DNA from: CADEED01 sp020442965
GTDB lineage: Bacteria > Pseudomonadota > Gammaproteobacteria > Steroidobacterales > Steroidobacteraceae
Direction of reading: 5' to 3'
NCBI GenBank assembly: GCA_041395525.1
Contig: JAWLAH010000004.1
Coordinates: 186,001-250,000 of the forward strand
DNA: 64,000 bases
Position 1 is the stretch's first letter, and each line of letters begins with the position of its first letter. Below the pieces are notes generated by a model. That model ran no database searches, had not been told where the DNA came from, and saw nothing but the letters and a program-made list of their open reading frames with translations. A program made the position numbers and the translations under genes. Of the stretch, positions 7,484 through 17,143 are shown one piece after another.

Positions 7484-9001
7484 ATGCAATACCCAGCTGA
7501 AGCCGCCAGTGTCCCGTCGCCCGCTGATGAACTGCAGACACTGCTCGCATCGCGCACCGCGCTCATCGTGGTCGAAAGCCGCGACGAAACGCGTGTCCTC
7601 GACCTCGTCCGTACCGCCAGTCTGCGTGCCGGACGTGGGCGTGGCTGGGGTGTCTTTCAGTGGAGTGTCACCGAAGGCTTGCTGCGCATCGACCAGGACA
7701 TGGGCGGTGCGCAAAAGACGCTGGCCGACCCAGCGCAGCTGCTCCGCCATCTCAAGGCGACGCCGATGCCAGGCATCTACGTGCTGCTTGATTTTCACCC
7801 GTACCTCTCCGACCCGCTGTACGTACGGACACTCAAAGATGTGGCGCAGGGATACGATCAGGTAGCGCGTACGATTGTTCTGACGAGCTATGAGTTGAAA
7901 CTGCCCGTCGAACTCGAACACCTGACCGCAGTCCTGAAGCTCGAACTGCCCAATGAGAATGAACGTGAGGCGATTCTGCTGCGTGTCGCTCAGGATTGGG
8001 CTGCGGCGCACGGCCGGCAACCCCCGAAAATGACGCCCGCGATGACACAAGCGATCGTGCAAAACCTGCACGGCCTGTCGGCGCAGGAAGTCGCCCGGCT
8101 CGCACGTAACGCGATCTTCGACGACGGCGCGCTCACCGAAGGTGACCTCAAGCCATTGCTGGCGGCCAAGTACGAGTTACTGAATCGCGCCGGTACGCTC
8201 ACCTACGAGCCGGACACCGCACGTTTCGCCGAGGTGGGCGGCATGAAGACGCTTGGCCGCTGGATCACGCAGCGCAAGGCGGCATTTGATGGCAGCGCCA
8301 GGCAGCTGGATGCTCCCAAGGGCGTGCTGTTGTTAGGCGTGCAGGGTTGCGGCAAGAGTCTCGCCGCGCGTGCCGCCGCGGGCCTGCTGGGCGTGCCCCT
8401 GGTGCGCCTCGACTTCGGCGCACTCTATTCCAAATGGCACGGCGAATCGGAGAAGAACCTGCGCGATTCGCTGGCGTCCGCTGAGGCGCTTGCGCCGTGC
8501 GTGCTGTGGATCGATGAGATTGAAAAGGCGCTGGCGGGAAACGACAGCGACAGCGGCGTAGCGCGGCGGGTGCTCGGCACGTTCCTGACGTGGCTCGCCG
8601 AGCAACGATCCAGGATCTTTGTGGTGGCTACGGCAAACGACATCAGTGCACTACCGCCGGAGCTGATCCGCAAGGGTCGCTTCGACGAAATTTTCTTTGT
8701 CGATCTTCCAGATGACAAGGCGCGCCTGAGCATTCTGACAATCCACGCGCGCAAGCGTGGAATAGCGCTCAATCGCACGGACGCCGCCGCACTCGCTGTG
8801 CGCAGCGCAGGTTTCTCGGGTGCGGAACTCGAACAGGCGATCGTGTCGGCGCTCTACAGCGCCCATGCCGGCGGTGTGCCAGTGAGTGCGACAACGATTG
8901 CTCGCGAGATTGACGCGACGCGTCCACTATCGGTCGTCATGCGCGAGAAGATCGCGGAGCTGCGCGCCTGGGCCGCAGACCGGACGGTCGCGGCCGACTA
9001 G
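7484..9001 (+). CDS. AAA ATPase of the Ycf46/FtsH-like type
   Basis: The 505-residue protein has an N-terminal alpha/beta region without a P-loop (about 1-230) and a C-terminal AAA domain. Walker A is GVQGCGKS (about 285-292), Walker B CVLWIDEIEKA (about 337-347), sensor 1 VVATANDISALP and an arginine finger segment LIRKGRFDEIFF. The layout matches the plant/cyanobacterial Ycf46 group of uncertain function. No protease or membrane domain follows the AAA module. The ATG at 7484 is used; a TTG three codons earlier is in frame. The 3' end overlaps the convergent tsaC gene by four bases. Confidence 0.85.
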   Translation: MQYPAEAASVPSPADELQTLLASRTALIVVESRDETRVLDLVRTASLRAGRGRGWGVFQWSVTEGLLRIDQDMGGAQKTLADPAQLLRHLKATPMPGIYVLLDFHPYLSDPLYVRTLKDVAQGYDQVARTIVLTSYELKLPVELEHLTAVLKLELPNENEREAILLRVAQDWAAAHGRQPPKMTPAMTQAIVQNLHGLSAQEVARLARNAIFDDGALTEGDLKPLLAAKYELLNRAGTLTYEPDTARFAEVGGMKTLGRWITQRKAAFDGSARQLDAPKGVLLLGVQGCGKSLAARAAAGLLGVPLVRLDFGALYSKWHGESEKNLRDSLASAEALAPCVLWIDEIEKALAGNDSDSGVARRVLGTFLTWLAEQRSRIFVVATANDISALPPELIRKGRFDEIFFVDLPDDKARLSILTIHARKRGIALNRTDAAALAVRSAGFSGAELEQAIVSALYSAHAGGVPVSATTIAREIDATRPLSVVMREKIAELRAWAADRTVAAD

Positions 9002-9987
9002 TCCGCGCGCGACGCCGCTCCGCGCCGCAGGCGATCATGCACCGCCGCCCAGCGCTCATCGTGCGGTGGATCCTGCACCAGAATCTGCGCGCACCCGGCT
9101 TTATCGAGGATACGCAAGTTCGCGTACAGATCGCGCGCATAGACTTCCGGGCGACGGCTCGCGTTGATCCAGGTAACGTGCGAATACGTGTGCGCTGGCA
9201 AGCGCTGCGCCAACACCGCGATCCGTTGGCCGCCCGCTGACGATTGCGCGGCACGCGTATCGATTTCGTCGGTGGGAACGATCGTCATGGGTGTCGATGG
9301 CGCGTAGTGCGACTGGGTCGAGCCTGGCACGCGCACAGGCGAATGCTCTGCGCCCGGCGGTGTCACCGGTCCCACGACCGCTTCCAGCTGTGACACCGTG
9401 ATGTGACCGGGGCGCAGCATCTGCACCGCGCCTGCCGGGTCGAACGCGACGATCGTCGATTCGAGGCCAATCTGGCTCTCGCCGCCGTCCAGCACGATCC
9501 GGATCGCAGCGCCGAATTCTTCGCGCACATGTTCAGGTCGTGTGGGGCTGATGCGACCGTAACGATTCGCTGACGGTGCGACGATGCCACCCCCGAAACT
9601 GGTTAGTAACTGCCGCGCCATGGGATGCGAAGGCACGCGGATCGCCACGCTATCCTGTCCGCCGGTGACCAGGTCACTGACCGATTCCGTGCGCGGCAAC
9701 ACAACGGTCAAGGGTCCGGGCCAAAACCGCTCGATCAGGCGACGCGCACTATCCGGTACCTCACGTGCCCAGCGATGCAGATATCGCGCGTCGTCCAGAT
9801 GGACGATCAATGGATGGTCCGCTGGTCGGCCCTTCAGTTCAAAGACACGCCGCACCGCCTTGGGATCCTGGGCGTTGGCACCGAGACCGTAGACGGTTTC
9901 GGTCGGGAACGCGACGACGTCACCTTCGCGCAGCGCGGTGACCGCTGCTTTCAGCTCGGCTTCGGTTGCCCTGACGATTCTAACCAC
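8998..9987 (-). CDS. tsaC: L-threonylcarbamoyladenylate synthase, Sua5 type
   Basis: The 329-residue protein has an N-terminal YrdC domain and a C-terminal Sua5 domain. It makes threonylcarbamoyl-AMP from threonine, bicarbonate and ATP, the first step of t6A37 formation in tRNAs reading ANN codons. Visible motifs are FPTETVYGLG, KGRPADHPLIVHL and APSANRYGRISPT with the KxR/SxN catalytic pattern. The last 120 residues form the Sua5 domain linked by the PGSTQSHYAPSTP segment. The start is GTG. It follows the tandem protease gene by 23 bases and may be the last gene of the long gcvT-headed string. Confidence 0.93.
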   Translation of the reverse strand: MVRIVRATEAELKAAVTALREGDVVAFPTETVYGLGANAQDPKAVRRVFELKGRPADHPLIVHLDDARYLHRWAREVPDSARRLIERFWPGPLTVVLPRTESVSDLVTGGQDSVAIRVPSHPMARQLLTSFGGGIVAPSANRYGRISPTRPEHVREEFGAAIRIVLDGGESQIGLESTIVAFDPAGAVQMLRPGHITVSQLEAVVGPVTPPGAEHSPVRVPGSTQSHYAPSTPMTIVPTDEIDTRAAQSSAGGQRIAVLAQRLPAHTYSHVTWINASRRPEVYARDLYANLRILDKAGCAQILVQDPPHDERWAAVHDRLRRGAASRAD

Positions 9988-10010
9988 GTCTTCATCTTAC
10001 GCGTCGCGCA

Positions 10011-12872
10011 CTACTCGAGGCTACGGCGCTCCCAATGCGAATTGACGCGGCGCACCTCGTAGGTGGGCCAGTAGCGCTTGTCGAGTTTCAAGGTGATCAC
10101 TTCGGTCGCGTTGTTCCAGGCCACGGTGCGCAGACGAATCGCTGCCCGATCAGGCCGACCCGACACGACTTGGAGGAAGGCATCGAGATCGGGCGTTGGC
10201 ACGCCGTCCACCTCGACAATTCGTCGCCCCGGGAACAGCTTGTAACGCGTGGCGGGCGACCCATATGCGAAATAGCCCACGTACACGCCGACGGGCGCAA
10301 TGCCGCGCTGCGCGATCATGGCGCGATGCGGGGCCTGCAACGTTGCCCCCGCCCACATGACGATGCGATCAATGTCGGAGCCTGGCAACGCAACCGTATC
10401 CACAGCGGATTCGATCTGCTGCCCGTCGCGCCAAAGCGTGAGCGCCACGCTCGCCTTATCCGCGACGGCGCGCTCGAGTTCGCGATAAGCGGTGACCGTC
10501 TTGCCATCCACCGCCAGAATGAGATCACCAGGTTTCAGGCGTCGGACCGCCGGCGAGCCACCCACAAGTCTGACAACTGACAACACCTGCCGCTTGTTCT
10601 GACCGGCCGCCGCCAACTTCTTGATCCACTCGTCGCTCAGGCCCAGACGACGTGCCGCTGCAAGGGACTGCGGCACCAGTTCGGCCTCGAGCGAAAAGAT
10701 ACGCTGCTTCGACTGCACGCGCCGCAGCATGTCGCTAACGATTTCGATTGGTACGCCCCGATTCTCCTGTTGCAACTCACGACCGCTTTCCCAGGCGAAA
10801 CTCGACCACAAGCCGATCACGCTACCAGCCTTGTCCGTCATGACGCCATCGTAGTCGGTGGGCGGATTCACGAGTTGCACGAGATCGATATTGCTCTCGC
10901 GGAACTGCATCGTGCGCGACAGCGGCAACTGCAGCGGATCGACCGACGCGACTTGCGTCGCACGTACGTCGATCTCACCGTCAGCTCCAAGACCGACCAC
11001 CCACAACGTCTCGCCGCCTTCGATCTTTCGATCGACGAGGCGCGCGGCGCGGACCGGCGTATCGCCGATCAGCTTCGGGTCGTAGCTGACCATCGCGAGG
11101 TTGTGCAGCGGGTGGATGAACTCCACGCGACCCGGAATCTCGAGCGTACCCGCGAACGTGAGGCGCACGTCGCCCATGGACACCGGTACGGTGTTGCGGT
11201 CGACGACGACGAGACCCCGCTCGGTGTCGACTATCAAGCCCGTGCCACGATAGTTGTGTTCGGTCACACCTGACACCGAATAGGGCATGTCGAAATTCAC
11301 TTGCACCAGCGACGGCGCGAGCTTCGCGGCGCGTGCGTCGGACGGGTGCGAGAAGACCGTGCTGCCGCCGATCGGCGGCTTGGCCTCAGTGGCATTTGGC
11401 AGCGCCGTGCAAGCCCAGATCCCTTGCTGATCGTCGCGCTTGCAGGTCTGCGCTGGAAACCACAGACGATCCAGCCGGATGCTGCTCAGGGTTGCGCCGT
11501 TTGGATCGTCGAGTGTCGAGTAACGCACCGAGAACCGTTCGCCGTCCGCGAGCTTGGTGATCACCGCCGTGAAAGCGGCCAGATCCGCCACGGCCTGTCC
11601 ATTGATCGATGAGATCACCGCACCACGCGGCACACCTGCCGCGCCAAACATGTAACCCGGATTGGCCACGAATACGCCAGCCACCGGGACGTTCATATGG
11701 CGCGCCATCTGATACGACAAGGTGTGAACGATACCGTCGCCAATTTCGAGGTACTCATCCGGCGTAATCGAGTGAAGATCTTCGATATCGATCGATGCGT
11801 TGATCGCTTTGCCGCCGCGCTCGAGTTCGAGTTCGACCTTGAGACCCACGCCGGCGTCCAGGGTCTGCTCGAGCGGCTCGAAATCGGCAGACAGCTTGCC
11901 GTTGATCCGAGTCAACACGTCGCCAGGTTGCAGAATGCCGTCAGCGGGCCCGCCAGGCTGCACCTCGTCCACTACCAACAAGCCTGTCAGCGCTGGAAAT
12001 TCGCGCCTGACGAGATCCTCCGTGCGTGTTTGCAGTCCCAGGCGACGCAGTTCATCGTAAGGCGTGTACTTGAATACCGTCTGGATGGTGCCGCGCGGAA
12101 CGGGCTGATTGTTCTGAATCAGCTCGAGTGCTCGCTTCACGCGGCCGAGCGGTAGGTAGAAGCTCGAGGCGGCACCCGACGCACCGCCGGCATTCAAGGC
12201 AATCACGCGTCCCTGAATATCGATGACCGGCGAGCCGGACGAGCCACCCGAAGTACCCGACGCAGCCTGCAGGTAGAAAGTATTGAAATCGTTGTACTTG
12301 CCAACCCCGTACTGCGGCGCATCGCGATCGAGCTTGGCCAGTGTGCCCGCCAAAATCGATAGTTGCTCACCGGCGTTGTTGCCGATCACCCGAATTTCGC
12401 GGCCGATCTGCGCGCCCTGCGGATAGAGCTGCAGCGAACGCGGCTTGATGAAGCGCAACTTGCTCGGATCGTAGCGATAGATCCCGAAATCGTGCACTGG
12501 ATCGCGATAGACCGGCAGCAATTGCACTTCTTCGCGATTGAGGAACGTCGCTTCGGCGGTGACCGGGCCGGGCGTCACGACGTGGCGATTGGTAAGGATC
12601 AAGCCACGCTCCGCATCGATCACGAATCCGGTGGCCTGCGCCGAGGTGTTCCATTCCGTGTCGAACGCACGCACCTGGTCGATCTGGATCGCGACGACGC
12701 TCTCCGCCACACGTGCCAGCGTCGCGCGCCACGCGGCGCTCTCGCCCTCGGCGGCGGGCAACTCGGCCTGCACGAGCGGTGGCTGCGCATGCACCACGGC
12801 TGGCGCACTAACAGCCAGCGCAAAGCCACTCAGAAAAACGCCCGCTAGAAAGCCCGAGATACGTCGACTCAT
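10011..12872 (-). CDS. Periplasmic tandem HtrA/Nma111-like serine protease with PDZ domains
   Basis: The 953-residue protein has a signal peptide ending near AVVHAQ (residue 30) and two trypsin-like domains separated and followed by PDZ modules. The first domain keeps a triad: H97 in TNRHVVT, D128 in DPVHDFGIY and the serine of GGSSGSPV at about 212. The second, from about residue 490, has lost it: DRNTVPV replaces the histidine motif and DYDGVMTDKAGSVIG replaces the serine motif. This duplicated active-plus-dead arrangement is that of Nma111/DEG7 rather than DegP. The ATG at 12872 has AAGGA upstream; the longer frame is spurious. It likely handles misfolded envelope proteins. Confidence 0.88.
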   Translation of the reverse strand: MSRRISGFLAGVFLSGFALAVSAPAVVHAQPPLVQAELPAAEGESAAWRATLARVAESVVAIQIDQVRAFDTEWNTSAQATGFVIDAERGLILTNRHVVTPGPVTAEATFLNREEVQLLPVYRDPVHDFGIYRYDPSKLRFIKPRSLQLYPQGAQIGREIRVIGNNAGEQLSILAGTLAKLDRDAPQYGVGKYNDFNTFYLQAASGTSGGSSGSPVIDIQGRVIALNAGGASGAASSFYLPLGRVKRALELIQNNQPVPRGTIQTVFKYTPYDELRRLGLQTRTEDLVRREFPALTGLLVVDEVQPGGPADGILQPGDVLTRINGKLSADFEPLEQTLDAGVGLKVELELERGGKAINASIDIEDLHSITPDEYLEIGDGIVHTLSYQMARHMNVPVAGVFVANPGYMFGAAGVPRGAVISSINGQAVADLAAFTAVITKLADGERFSVRYSTLDDPNGATLSSIRLDRLWFPAQTCKRDDQQGIWACTALPNATEAKPPIGGSTVFSHPSDARAAKLAPSLVQVNFDMPYSVSGVTEHNYRGTGLIVDTERGLVVVDRNTVPVSMGDVRLTFAGTLEIPGRVEFIHPLHNLAMVSYDPKLIGDTPVRAARLVDRKIEGGETLWVVGLGADGEIDVRATQVASVDPLQLPLSRTMQFRESNIDLVQLVNPPTDYDGVMTDKAGSVIGLWSSFAWESGRELQQENRGVPIEIVSDMLRRVQSKQRIFSLEAELVPQSLAAARRLGLSDEWIKKLAAAGQNKRQVLSVVRLVGGSPAVRRLKPGDLILAVDGKTVTAYRELERAVADKASVALTLWRDGQQIESAVDTVALPGSDIDRIVMWAGATLQAPHRAMIAQRGIAPVGVYVGYFAYGSPATRYKLFPGRRIVEVDGVPTPDLDAFLQVVSGRPDRAAIRLRTVAWNNATEVITLKLDKRYWPTYEVRRVNSHWERRSLE

Positions 12873-12885
12873 AGAACTTCCTTGC

Positions 12886-13821
12886 TCAGCCGAACGCTGT
12901 ATTGAACTCGGACTGAAACCGGGCCGCGAAATCGGCGCGTGCGAAACGATGATTCTGGGTACCGTGATGCTCGATCTTGAGCGATCCCATGAGCGCCGCG
13001 ATGCGGCCGGTCGTCGGCCAATCGAAGCCTCGTTGCAGACCATATAACAAGCCCGCGCGGTAGGCATCGCCGCAACCGGTGGGATCGGCGATCAGCTTCG
13101 GCTTGACCGCCGGTATCTCGTGCCGCTTGCCGTCCGTGTAGATACGACTACCGTCACCGCCGCGTGTGACGATCAGCGCACGGACGCGCTTGCCAATTTC
13201 CTCGAGCGACCAGCCAGTGCGTTCAACCAGCACGCTACTTTCGTAGTCGTTAGCGGCCACCCAGGTTGCCTTGTCGATGAATGCGCGAAAATCCTCGCCG
13301 CTGAACAGCGCCATCGCCTGGCCTGGATCAAAGATGAATGGGATGCCGGCCGCAGCAAACTGCGCCGCATGATCCAACATCCCCTCACGATTCTCCGGCG
13401 CCACGATGCCGAACTTGATGCTGCCGTCGGTCGGGACTCGATTGCGGTGCGCAAAGTTCATGGCACCCGGATGGAACGCTGTAATCTGGTTGTTATCGAG
13501 ATCCGTGGTGATGTAAGCCTGCGCCGTATACTCGTTCTCGAGCTTGGTCACATAGTCGAGCGCGAGACCATTGCCGCGCAACCAGCCTTCGTAGGGCGCG
13601 AAGTCGCGCCCTACTGTCGCCATGATTCGGCCGTCCCCACCTAACAAATTGAGGTTGTAGGCGATATTGCCCGCGCAGCCACCGAAATTGCGCCGCATCT
13701 GCGGAACCAGGAAAGCCACATTCAACATGTGGATTCGATCCGCCAGGATATGATCCCGAAATCGTCCGTCGAACATCATCACCGTGTCATAGGCCACGGA
13801 TCCGCATATCAGTGCCGTCAT
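12886..13821 (-). CDS. PfkB-family sugar/nucleoside kinase, adenosine kinase-like
   Basis: The 311-residue protein is a ribokinase-fold kinase. Near the N-terminus it has FGGCAGNIAYNLNLLGG, the PfkB glycine motif, and near the C-terminus DPTGCGDAYRAGLLYGL, with the catalytic aspartate and anion hole. Hydrophobic residues around the substrate lid suit a nucleoside, and close bacterial relatives are called adenosine kinases, but the substrate is not certain. The ATG at 13821 is chosen over a GTG at 13830. It sits 13 bases before the protease start and 15 after dgkA, consistent with one transcript. Confidence 0.85.
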   Translation of the reverse strand: MTALICGSVAYDTVMMFDGRFRDHILADRIHMLNVAFLVPQMRRNFGGCAGNIAYNLNLLGGDGRIMATVGRDFAPYEGWLRGNGLALDYVTKLENEYTAQAYITTDLDNNQITAFHPGAMNFAHRNRVPTDGSIKFGIVAPENREGMLDHAAQFAAAGIPFIFDPGQAMALFSGEDFRAFIDKATWVAANDYESSVLVERTGWSLEEIGKRVRALIVTRGGDGSRIYTDGKRHEIPAVKPKLIADPTGCGDAYRAGLLYGLQRGFDWPTTGRIAALMGSLKIEHHGTQNHRFARADFAARFQSEFNTAFG

Positions 13822-13836
13822 GTGCCCCACTTTCGC

Positions 13837-14232
13837 TTATCGATCAAAAAGAACCAAGGCCCAAACCGTGACGAGCAGCACGAAGGCCATGAATACTGCC
13901 GCTGAACCGATATCTTTGGCGAGTCCCGAAAGACGGTGACGCTCGAGGCCGACACGATCGACCACCGCCTCGATCGAGCTGTTCAGCAGCTCCACGATCA
14001 ACAGCAGCAGCACGGGCCCGACGAGCAGCGCGCGCTCGACACCGGTTTGTCCCAACCATAGGCCCAATGGAATGACAGCGACCGCCAGCACGAGTTCCTG
14101 TCGAAACGCCGCTTCTTCGCGAAAAGCGCCAGCGAGTCCCCGCAGCGTATTGCCGCAAGCTCGCCAAATACGAACGATGCCTTGCGGCTTGGCTCGCGGC
14201 GCAGTCGGTTCAGCCTCGCGGTCGTGGCTCAC
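13837..14232 (-). CDS. dgkA: Diacylglycerol kinase
   Basis: The 131-residue protein has an amphipathic N-terminal helix and three transmembrane helices. The DgkA signature ELLNSSIEAVVDRVG lies on helix 2, with the Glu and Asn residues of the active site, followed by HRLSGLAKDIGSAAV. It phosphorylates diacylglycerol to phosphatidic acid at the inner membrane, recycling lipid from envelope glucan and lipopolysaccharide modification. The GTG start overlaps the gcvPB TGA (GTGA), indicating translational coupling with an otherwise unrelated gene. Confidence 0.93.
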   Translation of the reverse strand: MSHDREAEPTAPRAKPQGIVRIWRACGNTLRGLAGAFREEAAFRQELVLAVAVIPLGLWLGQTGVERALLVGPVLLLLIVELLNSSIEAVVDRVGLERHRLSGLAKDIGSAAVFMAFVLLVTVWALVLFDR

Positions 14233-15740
14233 ACGCTAGCGACCGCGGGATCCGGTTTCCAGGTCAGGTCGAGTTGTTTGGCCGCGCGTACGTCATCAAG
14301 TCGTCGCACAGCCATCGTATGCGGCGCCGACTTGACGTGTTCCGGCTGCGCTTCAGCCTCGCGTTGAATAGCAACCATGGCAGCGATAAAACCGTCGAGC
14401 GCTTCCTTGCTCTCCGTTTCCGTCGGCTCGATCAACAGACACTCTGGTACCAACAGCGGAAAATATGTCGTCGGCGCATGGAAGCCATAATCGAGCAGCC
14501 GCTTGGCGATGTCCATTGCCGTGATGCCGAGCTCCTTGGCCTGACGCTTGGCCGTGATGATGAACTCATGGCTGGCACGCCGGTGAGGGTACGCAGCCTC
14601 GAAGCCCTCAGCCATCAAGCGCGCCAGCAGGTAGTTGGCATTCAGTGTCGCGTACTCCCCCACTCTGCGCATGCCGTCGCGCCCAAGCATGCGCATATAG
14701 ATGTAAGCTCGTAGCAGCACGCCGGCATTGCCCATGAATGCCGACAGACGACCGATCGACTGCGGCAGATCACTCTCTGCTAACCAGCGGTACTTTGCGC
14801 CACCGCTGTCCTCCTGGCGCCCGACCAAAGGAATCGGCAGGAACGGCAGCAGCCGCTTGCTGACGCCCACAGCACCCGCGCCCGGGCCACCACCACCGTG
14901 CGGCGTCGAGAATGTCTTGTGCAGGTTCATGTGAATGACATCGAATCCCATATCACCGGGTCGTACCTTGCCCAGGATTGCATTGAGATTTGCACCATCG
15001 TAGTAAAGCAATCCGCCGGCATCGTGCACGATCTTGGCGACTTCCGTAATGCGTCGCTCGAATACACCGAGTGTCGACGGATTGGTTAGCATGATGCCCG
15101 CCGTGTTAGGACCGACCGCGGCTCTCAATGCTTCGACGTCAACGTCGCCCTCCTCGTTCACTGGAATCTCACGCACGATGCAGCCACACATGGTGGCGGT
15201 CGCGGGATTGGTGCCGTGCGCGGCTTCCGGCACGATGATCACGTTGCGCGCCAGATCACCGCGCGCGCGGTGGTACGCACGGATCATCGCGACCCCGGCA
15301 AATTCGCCATGCGCGCCCGCCATCGGCGCCAAGGACACGCCCTGCATGCCGGTGACGGCTTTCAGCATCTCCTGCAACTCGAACATGCACTCGAGAAATC
15401 CCTGGCCTTGTGAGTCCGGCGCGAGCGGATGCCGCGCTAGAAACTCCGGCAACATCGCATAGGCGTTGCATGCCTTGGGATTGTATTTCATCGTGCAGGA
15501 GCCGAGCGGATAGAAGTTGGTGTCGATCGAGAAGTTCAACTGCGACAGGCGCGTGAAGTGACGCACCGTCTCGAGCTCGCTCACCTCCGGCAGCAGCGGT
15601 TTGGATTTGCGGCGTAGATTGGCCGGAATGTCGGCCATGCCGCTGTCGTTAGTCGACGTATCGGTATCGGGCCATTGAGCGTAGGCCCCGCGACCGGGAC
15701 GCGAATACTCGAATATCACTCGTTCTTGCGGTTTCAACAT
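14229..15740 (-). CDS. gcvPB: Glycine dehydrogenase (decarboxylating) subunit 2
   Basis: The 503-residue protein is the C-terminal half of the split P-protein. It carries the PLP lysine in NLHKTFSTPHGGGGPGAG at about residue 275 and the N-terminal signature YPLGSCTMKYNPK. With GcvPA it decarboxylates glycine and passes aminomethyl to the lipoyl arm of GcvH. GGAGA lies upstream of the ATG at 15740. Most Gammaproteobacteria have a fused GcvP; the split form is the archaeal/Gram-positive type and is also found in some Xanthomonadales-related lineages. It follows gcvPA by 25 bases. Confidence 0.96.
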   Translation of the reverse strand: MLKPQERVIFEYSRPGRGAYAQWPDTDTSTNDSGMADIPANLRRKSKPLLPEVSELETVRHFTRLSQLNFSIDTNFYPLGSCTMKYNPKACNAYAMLPEFLARHPLAPDSQGQGFLECMFELQEMLKAVTGMQGVSLAPMAGAHGEFAGVAMIRAYHRARGDLARNVIIVPEAAHGTNPATATMCGCIVREIPVNEEGDVDVEALRAAVGPNTAGIMLTNPSTLGVFERRITEVAKIVHDAGGLLYYDGANLNAILGKVRPGDMGFDVIHMNLHKTFSTPHGGGGPGAGAVGVSKRLLPFLPIPLVGRQEDSGGAKYRWLAESDLPQSIGRLSAFMGNAGVLLRAYIYMRMLGRDGMRRVGEYATLNANYLLARLMAEGFEAAYPHRRASHEFIITAKRQAKELGITAMDIAKRLLDYGFHAPTTYFPLLVPECLLIEPTETESKEALDGFIAAMVAIQREAEAQPEHVKSAPHTMAVRRLDDVRAAKQLDLTWKPDPAVASV

Positions 15741-15765
15741 GTTCGGTTCTCCGGTGCGCCGCTCA

Positions 15766-17142
15766 TCAGGCGGCGCGTGCGACGGCCTGGAGTGAATCGG
15801 CGAGAGCGCGGGCGTACGCAGCGATATCGGCGGCAGTCTTGGTTTCGGTGGCGCAGACGAGTAACGCCTGGCCCAGCTCCGGGTAGTGCGGCGACAAATC
15901 GTAGCCGCCGATCACCCCACGTTCGCCAAGCTGCTGCAACACGGGACCAACCGGCCGATCGAGCAGCAGCACCACTTCATGAAATCGCGGCGCGCTGAAT
16001 GCCACGCGCACGCCCGGCACCTTGCCAACAGCAGCTACCAGATCGTTCGTGCGCTGATGCGCCGCGGCTGCCACTCGCCGTAGTCCTTCGGGCCCCAGCA
16101 ACGACATGTAGATTGTCGCAGCCGTAACCAGTAGCCCCTGATTGGTGCAAATATTGGAAGTCGCCTTGCCGCGGCGGATATGCTGCTCGCGCGCCTGCAG
16201 CGTCAAGGTGAACCCCGTCTTGCCAGCGGTGTCGACTGTACGGCCGACAATGCGCCCTGGCATCTGGCGCACGTAGTCCATGCGAGTCGTCAGGAATCCC
16301 GCATAGGGGCCACCCGATGACAGCGGTACACCCATTGGCTGGCAATCGCCGACCACAATGTCGGCGCCACGCTCGCCCCACTCGCCGGGCGGCTTCAGGA
16401 TTGCGAGCGACGTGGGATTCACTGACGCAATGACGAAGATGCCGTTGGCATGTGCCCAATCGGTGAGCGCATCGACATCCTCCAGCACACCAAAGAAGTT
16501 AGGCTGTTGGATCACGAGAGCGGTGACATCTTCGCCCGCATATTGGCCGAGACTCTCTACATTTATACGGCCGGTGTCACGAACGTACGGAATTTCCTCG
16601 AACCGCAGGCCCTGATTGCCGGCGGTCGCCAACGCGACCTTGCGGTAGTTAGGGTGAACGCTGGTCGGCATCAGAACGCGCTGCGCCTTGGATTTGCGGT
16701 GGGCGCGCACCGCCATCAGCGCCGCCTCGGCGACCGCCGAACCGCCGTCGTAGAGTGATGCATTCGAAACCTGCATGCCAGTGAGCGAAGCGATCATCGT
16801 CTGGTATTCGTAGATGAGCTGCAGCGTGCCTTGCGAAGCCTCGGCCTGATACGGCGTATAGGCACTGTAGAATTCGCCGCGCGTGGTGATCGCCCACACG
16901 GCCGCCGGGATGTGATGCTCGTAGGCGCCGGCACCGATGAACACGAGCGGCCGGCCGTCGCGGGCAGCGCGCTCGGTCATCAAGCGGCCGATCTGCATCT
17001 CTGAGAGCGCTTCGGGCACGCCGTCGAGTTCTTTGATCCGCAGCGCCTTCGGGATTTCATCGAATAGCTGCTCGATACTGTCGGCGCCGATCGCCGCGAG
17101 CATCTGGCTCACATCGTCAGGCGTGTGCGGGTTGAACGGCAT
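15766..17142 (-). CDS. gcvPA: Glycine dehydrogenase (decarboxylating) subunit 1
   Basis: The 458-residue protein is the N-terminal half of the P-protein, an aminotransferase-fold subunit lacking the PLP lysine. Signatures include FIGAGAYEHHIPAAVW near the N-terminus, YTPYQAEASQGTLQLIYEYQT and SNASLYDGGSA. The start MPFNPHTPDDVSQ at 17142 has AAGGAG six bases upstream, within the 3' end of gcvH, and only one base separates it from the gcvH stop. The longer frame is rejected. It must assemble with GcvPB to be active. Confidence 0.95.
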   Translation of the reverse strand: MPFNPHTPDDVSQMLAAIGADSIEQLFDEIPKALRIKELDGVPEALSEMQIGRLMTERAARDGRPLVFIGAGAYEHHIPAAVWAITTRGEFYSAYTPYQAEASQGTLQLIYEYQTMIASLTGMQVSNASLYDGGSAVAEAALMAVRAHRKSKAQRVLMPTSVHPNYRKVALATAGNQGLRFEEIPYVRDTGRINVESLGQYAGEDVTALVIQQPNFFGVLEDVDALTDWAHANGIFVIASVNPTSLAILKPPGEWGERGADIVVGDCQPMGVPLSSGGPYAGFLTTRMDYVRQMPGRIVGRTVDTAGKTGFTLTLQAREQHIRRGKATSNICTNQGLLVTAATIYMSLLGPEGLRRVAAAAHQRTNDLVAAVGKVPGVRVAFSAPRFHEVVLLLDRPVGPVLQQLGERGVIGGYDLSPHYPELGQALLVCATETKTAADIAAYARALADSLQAVARAA

Positions 17143-17143
17143 T

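Noticed and set aside
7316..8071. 251-residue minus-strand frame
   Set aside because: It is antisense to the Ycf46-like ATPase, which has all AAA motifs.
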